Below are positions 49,201 through 60,345 of a stretch of 64,000 nucleotides of DNA, piece after piece; the stretch's first letter is position 1; every line of letters starts with the position of its first letter. A program made the translations under genes and the position numbers. The DNA lies in assembly GCA_037577475.1 (NCBI GenBank), contig CM075184.1, positions 34,241,594 to 34,305,593 of the forward strand, read 5' to 3'. Source of the DNA: Chaunax sp. Z400 (lineage: Eukaryota; Chordata; Actinopteri; Lophiiformes; Chaunacidae). The notes beneath the pieces are model-generated. The model was not told the DNA's origin. It did not search any database and saw only the letters and a list, made by a program, of their open reading frames with translations.

Positions 49201-52200
49201 AGATATTCTGCTAACTCAGTGGTTTTCAAGGTGGAGCCCAGCAAAATGGGTAAGAATTTATTTTCATTATTATTGCATCTAAAGGTAAGACAATGGCAGA
49301 ATGTATGACTATTTCGGTCATGGGTTCAATGGACTTTCTGGACTAATAAAACACTGAAATCAAAATTAATATCGGATGGGGGGGATATCTTATCAAATGG
49401 GGTCTAAGTTGTGTCCTGACCAGAAAATGTTTGGGAACCATTGAACTAACACACAGACAGAACAGACAAATGATGTCTCCTTGGTGAAAGTAATGATAAT
49501 AATGAATCTCTACTTTAGAAAAGACAACAGGTGCTTTGTAATAAAAATGTACCCTGATTAGATGCAGTCTTTCTGCAAATGTTAGATAGACTGGGGTTCA
49601 AGATGACATCAGTTTTGCTTTATTTTGGGGGTTTAGTTAAGGTGGGTCATTTTTTAACCCTTAGAACAAGGAGAGAATAAAAAATTTAAGACCACACGAG
49701 GGTTAAAAAAGTCTCCTGAATCTAATCAGCAGTTTAGATGCAGATGAAGTCACTTAATTTCAAGTTGCATCGCACAGCATAATGCAAATAATTTCTCTTT
49801 CAGTGACACTAGTAAATCTGTAATTTAAAGTCACTGCCAAAATTCCTTTTTTAATAAGGGAGACTATTTTATAGGAAAAATACTTTAATAAAGTTCACCT
49901 GAACATCCTTATTAACTGTCAGAGCTACTTTCTCTGAAAATAAAACCTCAGGATTGTTAGGAAAGGATTCACGCCTGACTTCTGCAGTGGCTACCACCGC
50001 TTACACAGTAAAAACATGAACACCTCCAATTTGGTAAATGTGCTTCATAAGCTGTGCATCATAGGCTGCCCAGTCAAACCACTAATGATTTCTGTTCTGC
50101 TCTTGCTTTGGACGCTTGCTGCATGCAGAGGCCTATGAAGAGGAAGGTATGTTGATTTGTCTTCTTCTCTGTTCTTCTCATTGGACCTGTTTATGTTTCC
50201 TTCTGGACTCGGTCACACATGAGCAATTCAAACTGTGTGCATTTGTCTGTTTCACTGATCTTCTGTGAGGGAACGGCAGAACTGATCCGTTCGCTTTAGT
50301 CTCAGGGGTGACGTGGAGGAACAGTGTGAAGAAGATGCTGAGTAATGGTTACGGGCCCCATGGCTCATCTCTGCTTTTTCTCTTTTTTGCATGAATGTGT
50401 CCTGCCAGTGGACGAGGGGGATCAAGATGGTAGTTTGTATTTCCTGCTGAGTCGCTGTTGCTCTGCCTGCGTTTTCCTCCCCTGTTGTTTGTCTTTTTTA
50501 GTGTGAGGGTCCTGTGAAAAGTAAAAAGCTAATCACAAACTGTTTCTCTTCCCACTTGTGTTTTTACCTCGCATATCAATTAACAGTAATTACAAACTTG
50601 TGATGAGTGTGCACTGAAGTATGTTAAGAAAATTAAAGATTTAATGGTTTATGTGTGATTTATGGCACACAGTGTACTGATCCTGATCAGTTAAATCTCT
50701 CTTATTGGTTTGATTTACAACTAATGCACAACAAATAACAAATAGAAACATCATTAAACTAGCCCTTTTTACACAGAAATCATGCAAAAAGCGCCGCAAC
50801 AAAGACCTTTCTCTGCACTACCTTTGTTTATTTACATTGAACAAACCCACGGCAGCATAACGCCGCTCCACAGATTAATTTCAAATTGCATATCTAAGTT
50901 CTGCAAGGAAAGGAGGCGTGACGTGGAACGCAGCAGCGTCCATATCTATTCTGACGTTTTACATATATGTTGAGCAGTGCTTTGTTAACAGCTAAATAAC
51001 ACATTATTTACCTTTCCTGTTACATGATGGATGATCTTGTCCTCTGTTTAGAGGGTAAGGATAGAGGGTAATTCAATTACATGTTCTGTTGATTTTCTTC
51101 CTCTTTGAGTTAGCTGCTATTTGCTTCTAACTACTTTTTAAATCTCCTGGTTATGAAACATCATACCTGCGTCCTGTCCTACCGCCTCGCCGGCTCAATC
51201 CTTTTATACAGACATCGATTCGGCATCATTACCACCTCTGCTGTCGGCTTAAGGCTCATTAATGCTCTACGTCAAAAACGCATACGGATACGGACGGAGC
51301 CTTCCGTGCATACTCCACGTTTATTTCGTAGCTATTTAGGCACATTTTCTTAGACTTCACAGATACGGACGAGATGGATGAAATGGAGCAATACCACTGG
51401 AAATAGTTGAGGGCAGTGTTGCTGCAATTCAACAAAGGCATGACAAATGTGTAGGGACACAACAAAGAAGAAAAAAGTTACGTGGAAAAATGTAAAAACC
51501 CTCCATCCTCATGTCCTGATGTACCTAAATACATGGTTACCTCCACTTTTGCCACTTTGTATTTACCAGGTACATTATCACTACCTCCTCTGACCCTCGC
51601 CATATTTGTTGTTTTTGAAACTTTTGACTCTTCACTGCCCTCTTATGGATGTATCCATGCCAACGTAAAAGACTCATGGAAGTATGTGGCCATTAACGGA
51701 CACAATGCAATGGACAAATCTATTTTCATACACAAATGGAGGATAAATGAGCCTTTACATGCAGAACAATGATGACCTACCATTACACCTTCATAATGTT
51801 TATACAGAATGGTGAGACAGAATAAAGGCATGCCAGTCCTGCCTTGAACAGGCTGTGTAAAAGGGGCTACTGTGTACTTACAGCACTTAAAAGAGAGGCT
51901 AACACAAAGGAATTGGGCCACTGATCATGAAAAGTGTTGCTGCATTGGGACTCACTCTAATGATTTGATCTTCTGGAGATGTGAAACAACCTGCAGCCCT
52001 CAGACGTAAACACTTGTCAACATGGATCTCCCCCCCAATTAACCAGCAGTCTTTTAGTCTCTCGCCATGTTTGTGTTTCTAACAGTTTGATCTCTCTCTT
52101 CTCTCCCTGTCGCTGTTTTGATGTTAAAAAACCAGAAGAGAAGCCAAAGTACAAGTGAGTACACTTATTCGCTCATAAATCTTGTTTTCACATTGCTGGC

Positions 52201-55200
52201 ACCTTTAGGTTACTTGTTCTTATCATTTGAATGTTATTTCCTTCAACAGACCCTCTGCTCCAAAGATCCCTGATGGGGAGAAAGTGGACTTTGATGTAAG
52301 TTGACATTTGAAAGTATACAATTGACATGCGACCTCAGGGGCTTCCATAGTTCACCGAAAAATGAAAATCCAGTCATTATCTTCTCAGCCCCATGCCAAG
52401 GGAGAGATCACAAGTTCTCATGGTTTCATCTAGCGGCACATGTATACACAGAAGTTGGAAGGACAACTTTCCAACACAGGAAGCATTCAGTTTGGAACAT
52501 CCCTATGGATCTCATCCAGACGCAGAAGGTACTCTTGTGCATCTGGTTGAGTGCACCAGCCTTTAATACACCACAAATACAAACAAATCCCCGCCAGTAT
52601 GAGCCAATCGGAACAACTGCACAATTCAACATATTTTACAAAGAGAAAGTCCCATGAGGGTTGGAGGTGTATTGGTGGGGCGCATGTGATCTTTTCCTGA
52701 AATTAGCCATGTAGTTTTTGTGCCTAAACTTAATAAAAGTATTGCTTCATATTAAGCTTGTATTCTCATATTTGTGGGAGGAGGGTTTTGCCCGTTGGTG
52801 ACAGACACCAAAGATGCCTTGAATAAGATGCTCAAGGACCTGATATTGTGTCATGAGTTGGGATAAGAATGTGCTGGAATTCAGGATAATTCCTCTTAAG
52901 CAAAGTGGTCTGAGATCAGTTCCAGTCAAATGATGGTGGCCTGTGCGCAGTCAGCAAACATAGTAGCATGAAATGTGCAAATGATTGGATGACAAGAGGA
53001 GCAATGCGTATTCCTTCCTGGTTGTGGAAATGTGGACAGGCTCTGGGTGGAGTCATAGGAGTTTACTAATTCAGTCTGTGTTTTATTGACTTGGATATAA
53101 CCTATAACCACGTTCCCAAGAGAGTCCTGTCGGGGGAGTATGGGGTAGCGAGGCCGTTACTATGAGCCATCTAGTCCCTCCATAGCCAACGTTTTATCAA
53201 ATTCTAAAGTCAATCCTGGTTTGGGACATTCATGGACAAGATCTCAAGCCGCAGTGAGGAAAGTGTCCAGTTTGGAAACCTCAGAATTGTGCCTCTGCTC
53301 TTTGCAGATGATGTGATTCTGTTGGCTTTGCCGGTCCGTGACTTCAGCAGCACTCACTGACGCAGTTTGCAGCCGAATGTGATGTGGCTGGCATTCTTTG
53401 CTAGAAAACAATGGATTACTCCCTCCAGGTGGGGAGTGTATTGCAGCCTTTAGCGACGGAATCCAAGTATATCTGGGTCCTGTTCATAAGTTATGGGAAA
53501 ATAGAGCAATAAAAAGTGCCTTACTGGTGTATGAGACATTGTTCTTTTTAGGGACTTTAGAGGAGTGATTGATCTTTTTACTTCTTTGTGGCCCAAGTCT
53601 GTGGTTGCCCTCCCATCAGTCATACTCACTTGGCTGCTCCACCCCTACGATTACGTGGCTGTCAGGAGGTCGAGCAGATGAGCCACGAATCATAGGGTTA
53701 CTGGTTTGATACCCAGCTTCTCCGGTCCTTGAGCAGGGCACTGAACCTCACATTGTTCCTGATGATCGTGCGAATTACTGTGTGTGAACAGCAAATATAT
53801 ATAAATACTTTTCATTGAAAAAAATCTCTTACAAGTGCCTGTAAAGTATGTGCGTTTCTTAGTGATGCTTTGGATAGTATTAAGAATTGTAACCACAAAA
53901 AAGGATTTCTGCTGTAAACTGCATCCTTCATCTCTAGCCTTTTATGAGGGTCTCTTTCTCACTATGAGCCCATGTTGTGTTAATCAGTATGGGTTTGAAA
54001 CCAGAAACCTTCTGTCCACCTCTTCCAGGATATCCAGAAGAAACGTCAAAACAAAGACCTGGTTGAGCTGCAGTCGCTGATTGATGCTCACTTTGAGTGC
54101 AGGAAAAAGGAGGAGGAGGAGCTTATTGGTCTCAAAGAGAGGATTGTGAGATTATACCCAAATGAAGTACACACATTACACAAGCACTTGATGAACTTGA
54201 TATTCTGTTTGTGTGATCACTGCAGTCCCAGATATGTGGAGATAAACCACACATATAAAGCATTAAGCAGGAAGCACTGAAGCATTGTGTTCTGATTTTC
54301 AGGAGAAGCGTCGTGCTGAGCGAGCCGAGCAGCAGAGGATTCGGGCTGAAAGGGATAAAGAGAGGCAGGCCAGGCGAGAGGTACGTACATTAGCTACGTA
54401 TGTAAATGGTTACATCTGTCCATAAAGGGTCCATCCATCGACCCTTACATACTTCTGTACGTCCTCTATGTCAACATCGATACAACCACAGGAAGGCAGT
54501 GACGTTTCAAAAGTTTGGATAACAACAAATATGGCGACGGCCGGAGGAGGTTGTGATGATGTATCTAGTAAATACAAAGTGGCAAACGTGGAGGTAACGA
54601 TGACCCGGTGGTGGTGTGTGAGGTCATTAAATACATCGAGACATGAGGACGGAGAGCTTTTACTCTTTATCGTTTCACTTTTTTTGTCTTCGTTGTGTCC
54701 GTACATATTTGTCGTGCCTTCCTTGAATTGTAGCTACACTGCCCTCAACCATTTCCGGTGGTATTGCTCCGTTTTGTCCGTCTCGTCCATATCCGTAAGA
54801 TCTCATTAACGTACAGAAAGAACACAGAAGACGTACGTCTGTAACATAGATATTCAATGTAATGATCTTTTACTGTTAGAGATCCTGACTGTGAAGAAGA
54901 TAGGAAGGGATTTGAGAATATTTATAAAGGAACAATTCACGCAAAAATTTTAAATGATCAGTCATTATCTACTCAACCCCCATGCTGATGTAAAGTCGGG
55001 TGAAGTTTCGTAGTCCACAAAACATTTCTGGAGCTTCAAAGAATTGAAGCTTAGCATTGCAGCTGAAAACAATAGGGACTTGTTTCAAAACATTAAAAAA
55101 AATTGAAAACAAGCATAAAATGACTCTATACAGCTCATATGGTGTAATCCACATCTCCAAAACCCCAAAGACAATTTCCCCACTGTTGGACTAATAAAGG

Positions 55201-58200
55201 AATATCTTATCTTATCTTATCTTAAGACCCCAAGTTGATTTGAAAATATGTTATTTACACCCTTTTTCTGCTGAACTCTTCACTGTAGCCTCGAAGCTAA
55301 AAGTGTTATTGAACACTGAAGTGTACGAGAACCTCAACTATTCACGATCATTCTTTGCATGTCTCTGTGTTTGATTTCCGACACAGAGGTTGCATCACAC
55401 AACAGAGAGCTCTGCTGAAGTTGCAGCAACAAACACCTCGGTCAGATCTAATGTTACATTTTCCTCATTTGTGCGAGTACTGAGGTGTACGGAGATCGGG
55501 AGTTCTTGTTGATGTCATCTAATGGTGCATGTACACTCCTTCAAGCTTGTGCACCCACCTCAGACAGGGTGTGAGCTTTTAGCTTAGAGGCAACAGTGAA
55601 GATTTCAGCTTAAAAATGGTGTAAATGTCATATTTTCAAGTCAGTTTGTGACCTTTGGGACTTTTGGAGTCTGTATGGAGTAATTTTAAGTTTCTTTTCA
55701 CACACCTAGCAGTGATGTCAGAGTGTACTGACCACACCCTGAGTACATTTCTACGTCACTGCAACAAGGTTAACTCACTCTTTAAACTTTTCATTTGCAT
55801 AAATGCCACTGGAGAAAAGTTTAAATAGTTTTCTGCACTTGCTGATGTCTGCTGTTGATTTGTGGTCGTTCCAAATGAATGTTAAAGGCTGAGCGGCAGA
55901 GGAAGGAGGACGCTGACGCACACAGGAAGGCTGAGGATGACGCCAAGAAGAAGATAGCGCTGACTAACATGGGGTCAGGCTACAGCGGCATCCTGCAGAG
56001 GGTAGTTTTGTTTCATCCTTTTCATTCATTTCTTTTACCTTTTGTAGCAGTTATTATTGCTTCAACCTCAAAACAAAAGAGGTGGCAACAAGCTGCACGT
56101 TTCTGAACACACAGCTGTAACCAGTCTGACTTTTCTAGGCTGATCAGAGGAGAGGCAAAAAGCAGACTGAAAGAGAAAAGAAGAAGAAGATTATGGCTGA
56201 GAGGTGCAAACCCCTGAACATTGACAGCTTCAACGAGGACAAACTGAGGTAGATGGAAATAAGACGTTAAAGTCTAGCTAAAACAACAAAGACTCCACAG
56301 AGAGGATTCATTATAATATCACAAAGTAGCTGCCAGATTACATGACTAAGCAATAAATTCATCAGTCATCGGCATATTAAGTAATCTAGTGATATTCATC
56401 TGTACATACAAGAATACAAACTGCTAATAATTAATTTGACACAGGTTAAATAAATGACATTCACTATGTATTGCACTAAAGATGTTTGTGTCACTAATAA
56501 ATACACACTCTGTTTCTCACTTAAAACATTTTCAGAAACATATTTTAGTGTATTGTTTAGCTCTAGAAGGAGACAGTGTCTTACTTGGCCACCAGAGGGA
56601 CATGAGGAGGAACATGCACACTCACGTGCACTAACAAAAACATGATGAGGTAGTGTGACATCATTATCTGTTCAGGACACCAATAGTCCACTATACAGTA
56701 TCTTTACATGGTAAATATTTGTTTTCTGCTATGTTTAAGTTTTAATAAAAGTTCAGAACAACATAAATAAGAACAACATAAAGAACAACATAAATAAGAG
56801 GACATATCAACAAATAACCACACACACACATGCCTATATATAAGCCTGTGAGAAGCCTGGCTGATGCATTCTGAATGAGCTTGGGTCATCCTATTGATTG
56901 ATTGGTTAATCCTGCAAATATAGAATTACTCTAGATATGCACTATATTACATGCCTGGCTAATACATGCAGTGACACTGATAAACAAACAAACAAGCAAA
57001 AAACAAACAAAAAGAAAACAGAGGTTTCAGTTTGCTGATCAGATTAGAATGTTTTCAAGGTATTATGCATGATTCACAGGCTTTGGACATTTTAGTGCTG
57101 TCACTGAAGATAATTTCCTCCAGCATGCAGTAATTCTGACAGTTGAAGTAAGAGTGAGTTATGTGTTAAAATAAGGTGATTTTTCTGATCGACCCTAGGC
57201 TCATTCCTCTGGCAGTACCATGTTATTTTCAGCTGCTTTAGAAGTTTGTTCATTAAATGTCTGGTTCTTGGTTTGTCAGAGAAAAGGCGAAGGAGCTGTG
57301 GGAGTGGCTGCACAACCTAGAGGCAGTGAAATACGACCACTGCGAGAAGCTGAAGAGACAGAGATATGAGGTCAGTGAGGAGATGCTGCAGCATCTTCTA
57401 GTTTGTGGTTTTATTATCAGTTCAGTATGAAATTTATAGAAATGAGTGAATTTTCCAGTGCGAATAGGGCTGTAGTGTTAAAAAAAGCTGCTTTTCTAGT
57501 AATGAATAATCTGTCGAACCATACAGACAATTTTCTCTGATTAAACAATCAATGTTTTTAGGGAATCAGTAGATTTGTTCCTGAAATACTGCAGAGAGGT
57601 TGCAGCTGTAAGTAACAGCCCTGAATGTGTGCAGGTGAGATATATCTGCTTCTGTCTTTCAGGTGATCTCTCTCAGAAACCGCATCGATGAGCTGCAGAA
57701 ACAGTAAGTAAACATAAGAAAGCATCAACTAAGCTCTGCATCACAGTTTCATAACAGATAATTAAATCTTTGAGTGCAAATACAATATCTACATACTGTG
57801 AAAGTGACAAAATTCAAACTCAAAAATCCAAAATATCAATCTATTATATTATCTCTCAAGATGAGCCTATAACACTCATGTGTATGTACAGTATGTGTGA
57901 TGTGTATAAATTGCATTTGTGTACGCGTTAATCTATGTTCGTGCTTATTGGTCTTGAACAAAGAGGCATATTGTAGACATCCATACAGCAGATTGTTTTG
58001 CTGATAGTCCTGCTCTGTATCTGATAGGAGCAAGTTTTAATTGTTTCATTTCTTTTGACAATATTTTTTTTTTTTTGTGTGTGTCTTTATTTGCCCCTGA
58101 GTGAGGGAGTGGGTTCGTGTATTTGGCATCCCCATTAGTTTTTACCGGAGTAACAACTATTCTTCCAGGTGTCCACACAAAAGACAAGATATTAAAACAT

Positions 58201-58828
58201 CACAATATGATATTTTACAACATCAACGAATAAAGACAAATAAAAGTAAGGAAAGGTACAAAGGTGATTCCTCTGTAGTTGTCACTTGTTTGAAAAATGG
58301 GAAATTTATAGATAAAATCCTAAAAGAAAAATTAGAAAATGATAAACTAATCTGAATCATGCTGTCAAATAAATGCAGTGAAGTTAAAACTTCAATAATA
58401 ATTACCTCTGAGACGTAGTGACAGAGAAATACAAAGTGTCAGAAACGTATATGTTTTCCAAAAGTCCAACTTAATCTCTTTAGATTAATTTATCCAGTCA
58501 GTAGGATATTATTTCTAAGAAAAATAAATTGTATGGTCATATTAATGTAAATATTAGCACTATTAGAACAGGTCCATGGTTTTAACGAGCAGACCGGTGT
58601 TTGACCACTAGAGGGCGACAGTTTTAAAACAAAAATCAGTCTTTATTTGTCAAAATTGTAGTTGCTTGTGGGTGATCTCATTATACTGCAGCGGCTACAG
58701 TAAATATATGCATCTATAATAATCAACTTAAAGCCACTATGGAGGTTCCCTGAACAGAAGTGACTCCGTTTTCGCTTTTTGCGCTTTGCAGCAGCAAGAA
58801 GGGAGCCGCCACGCGCCGCAGGAAGTGA
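42184..58828 (+). CDS. tnnt3: Fast skeletal muscle troponin T
   Basis: The tropomyosin-binding subunit of troponin, which anchors the calcium switch on the thin filament. Fifteen coding exons join in phase with GT-AG sites: 42184-42203, 42348-42361, 43231-43239, 44989-45138, 50129-50146, 50409-50429, 52136-52154, 52250-52295, 54029-54145, 54303-54380, 55888-56001, 56139-56248, 57280-57370, 57663-57703 and 58792-58828. This totals 885 nt, 294 residues. The first 84 or so residues are the acidic hypervariable N-terminus from small exons. Then comes the invariant core: SAPKIPDGEKVDFDDIQKKR, DLVELQSLIDAHFE, the charged tropomyosin-binding helix, ALTNMGSGYS, PLNIDSFNEDKLREKAKELW and LRNRIDELQKHSKK. 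The QKHSKK ending and MSDTEEV start favour fast (type 3) over slow or cardiac forms. The protein ends ATRRRK, without the usual GRWK. Fish have two tnnt3 copies and I cannot tell which this is. Confidence 0.93.
43797..43806. repeat. Poly-G tract
   Basis: Ten consecutive G bases in a tnnt3 intron. Confidence 0.9.
44989..45138 (+). CDS. tnnt3: tnnt3 large acidic Glu-Pro exon
   Basis: The acceptor GTGCCCGTAG|CCCAGG and donor GAGGAAG|GTACGT bound 150 nt in phase 1 at both ends, so the exon can be skipped without a frameshift. It encodes AQEELVEVEVAPEAEAQ, then a (Glu-Pro)n run and QEVVQRVVHEEE. It is unusually large for this hypervariable region and carries a short GAACCA/GAGCCA tandem repeat. 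The AQEE start corresponds to the same place in mammalian fast troponin T. Confidence 0.8.
47147..48081. mobile_element. Nonautonomous DNA transposon with 19-bp TIRs
   Basis: The left end GGGTGCTTTCACACCTAAG and the reverse complement of the right end, GGTTGCTTTCACACCTGAG, match at 17 of 19 positions and bound 935 bp. The interior has no transposase. No convincing target duplication is seen; both flanks are A/T runs. The 'GTGCTTTCACACC' end is a frequent motif of fish DNA elements. Confidence 0.65.
48916..49030. repeat. TTGG-rich minisatellite (about 40-44-bp unit)
   Basis: GGCTGGTTGGTTGGTTGATT and GTTGGTTTGGTTGGCTGGTT occur twice in tandem, then a third truncated unit. It appears to have grown from the GGTTGGTT segment of the surrounding dispersed repeat. 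Confidence 0.88.
50762..51867. mobile_element. Nonautonomous DNA transposon, 15-bp TIRs flanked by TA
   Basis: The left TIR GCCCTTTTTACACAG (50762-50776) and the complement of the right TIR, GCCCCTTTTACACAG (51853-51867), differ at one base. Both sides are flanked by TA. The 1.1-kb element lies in a tnnt3 intron. Part of it (about 51354-51700) recurs inverted at 54430-54805, and its first 90 bp recur at 22159. No intact transposase frame is present. Confidence 0.7.
53185..53490 (+). pseudogene. LINE reverse transcriptase relic
   Basis: A short conceptual stretch reads FMDKISSRSEESVQFGNLRI then VPLLFADDVILLA, with the FADD catalytic box of non-LTR reverse transcriptases. After an in-frame stop, shifted fragments matching QFAAECD and SLQVGS follow. 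The rest of the element is missing or decayed. It sits in the tnnt3 intron before exon 54029. Confidence 0.8.
53654..53800 (+). mobile_element. Degenerate tRNA-derived SINE
   Basis: GTGGCTGTCAGGAGGTCGAG and the B-box-like GGTTTGATACC, then CCTTGAGCAGGGCACTGAAC, match the order of the SINE at 33195. It is more diverged, and no AATAAAG tail is recognisable. Confidence 0.65.
54029..54380 (+). CDS. tnnt3: tnnt3 tropomyosin-binding core exons
   Basis: Exons 54029-54145 and 54303-54380 encode DIQKKRQNKDLVELQSLIDA, HFECRKKEEEELIGLKERI and EKRRAERAEQQRIRAERDKE, the highly conserved T1 tropomyosin-binding region found in all vertebrate troponin T. Both are phase 0 and separated by a short 157-bp intron. 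Confidence 0.95.
54430..54805 (-). mobile_element. Inverted partial copy of the 50762-51867 element
   Basis: Both copies translate, on opposite strands, to VTSTFATLYL, then a prolyl stretch, AIFVV, TF-x-SLPS and GCI. DNA blocks such as CCCTCAACCATTTCC (here) and GGAAATAGTTGAGGGC (there) are complementary with few changes. Confidence 0.7.
54930..55320 (+). repeat. Dispersed repeat related to 5310-5800
   Basis: It carries AACAATTCACGC, GTCGGGTGAAGTTTCGTAG and ACATTTCTGGAGCTTCAAAG. A TCTTATCTTATCTTATCTTA tail and ACTAATAAAGGAATATC at 55190-55225 look like the 3' end of a SINE inserted in it. Confidence 0.6.
57280..58828 (+). CDS. tnnt3: tnnt3 C-terminal exons
   Basis: Exons 57280-57370, 57663-57703 and 58792-58828 encode EKAKELWEWLHNLEAVKYDH, CEKLKRQRYE, VISLRNRIDELQK and HSKKGAATRRRK followed by TGA. 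This is the coiled-coil partner of troponin I plus the basic C-terminal tail. The tail stops short of the GRWK found in mammalian troponin T. Confidence 0.88.
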
Positions 58829-58978
58829 ACGGCTACGAGCGGCAGTCAGCACCGACAGGAGGCGCGTCACTTCGGCTACAGCGGCGCTCAGAGCCCGATG
58901 ACACCCACAGCTCCAGACGACTGGAAGCACCGCCTGTGTCTGCATGAATGAAATGGTTTCCTGGATGAATTTAGTGCC

Positions 58979-58984
58979 AATAAA
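58979..58984 (+). terminator. tnnt3 polyadenylation signal
   Basis: AATAAA lies 150 bp after the stop codon, followed by a TTGTGTTTGTTT tract typical of a downstream GU-rich element. Confidence 0.75.
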
Positions 58985-59228
58985 GAGATTTTAACTCGTT
59001 GTGTTTGTTTAAAAAATGATTCAGAAAATAAACTAACAGAATTATCTTGTCTGCAAGTTTGTATCAAACTGATCGATCTTATTGATTTGCTTTATGTATA
59101 TTCATGCAGTAAAACTATAACAGAAAACATTCATGGTCAGAGATAAATATCAGAAATGATTAAATTAGGTTTTTTTAAACTGTTTAAATGCTGCCTCTGA
59201 TCATCCCTTTTCATTTTTGCATATAATG

Positions 59229-59330
59229 TACAATATATTATACATATTATTATTACATATATTATAATATATATTTATTCTCTCTCTCATGTATATATAT
59301 ATGTATATATATATGTATATATATATATTT
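59229..59330. repeat. AT-rich simple repeat
   Basis: Interrupted TATATGTATATATA runs downstream of tnnt3. Confidence 0.85.
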
Positions 59331-60029
59331 TAATACAAGTTTGTGTCAATGTTGTGATTACATCATGTTTTCACTGTCATCAATGGGCAAAATAACATGC
59401 TTGTAAAAGTGGAGACAAAAATCCCCCAAAATATACTTTAAATTGTAAATTTGTAGTTTTCACTCGTCCATTTGTTTGTTTGGGTGGCAGAATTTTGCAT
59501 TTACTGTAAAATGGAATTCCATGAACCTATGTGGAAGGAGGAATGAGCCTGTTACATTTCAATGCATATTTGGATAAAGCAATGTATCCATAATCTTTTT
59601 TAACTTTAACATTATGAGGCCATTCTTTGACATTTTCCCTAAAAATGCAAAAACTTATTTCCCCAAAATTTTGTGGCGCAGTGGGGCAAGCTGAACAGAT
59701 GTGGAGGATTGTTTGGCCATGGCAGAGGTATGAGCTCTCCTGCATGACATTTAGTTTTTGTTTTTTTCAGAGAATGAAGCATTTCATTTTATATCAATTT
59801 ATAATAGAGGCTATGTAGCAGTCGAGTCTCCTGCCACCACTGTGGGTTCTCTCAGTGAGACATAATGTCGATGCTTGAACAAGATTTTTTTATTAACACT
59901 AATAAACTTAACATAAACCAGCTTTTCAGCTTCACTAAACAAATACTTAAATAATGAGACGCTTTCAAGTCCCAGTACCAGACAAGTCCCTCGCGTCTCC
60001 AGTCTCGTCCATCACTTTTGGAGTAATGC

Positions 60030-60345
60030 TACCTTGAAATACCAGGTAAGGATCAAAATAATGCTTTTTTTCCCCCAAATTTGATGTGTAATAAAAACTT
60101 CAGAATAATTGTACATGTAGTAGTATATGCCCTATAATTACAATACAAGTTTCATGAACGCACTATTGAAAATAAAGTTATTAGTAAATGTAAAAGTACT
60201 TCATAATAATTGTACACTTAGTGCTACATGTCCTCTAACCAACCAGTTCACTTTCCTGAATGCACTCTTGAAAATGAAGTTTTTATTACACATCAAAGTT
60301 GCAAAGAAATTCATTATTGTTGGGGGAAAAAAGCATCATTTAGAT
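60030..60345. repeat. Tandem ~197-bp unit, left segment with an inverted junction
   Basis: 60035-60100 (TACCTTGAAATACC ... AATAATGCTTTTTT) is the complement of a unit that then continues in forward orientation (AATTGTACATGTAGTAGTA, TTGAAAATAAAGT). Forward units also occur at 61440-61826 and 63741-64000. Confidence 0.7.

Larger units (their letters stand above)
45139..50128 (+). other. Large tnnt3 intron
   Basis: This 5-kb intron separates the Glu-Pro exon from the next mini-exon (EAYEEE). It holds a TIR element (47147-48081), a TTGG minisatellite (48916-49030) and a dispersed repeat copy (48885-49150). No additional exon was recognised, though further alternative mini-exons could be missed. 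Confidence 0.5.
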
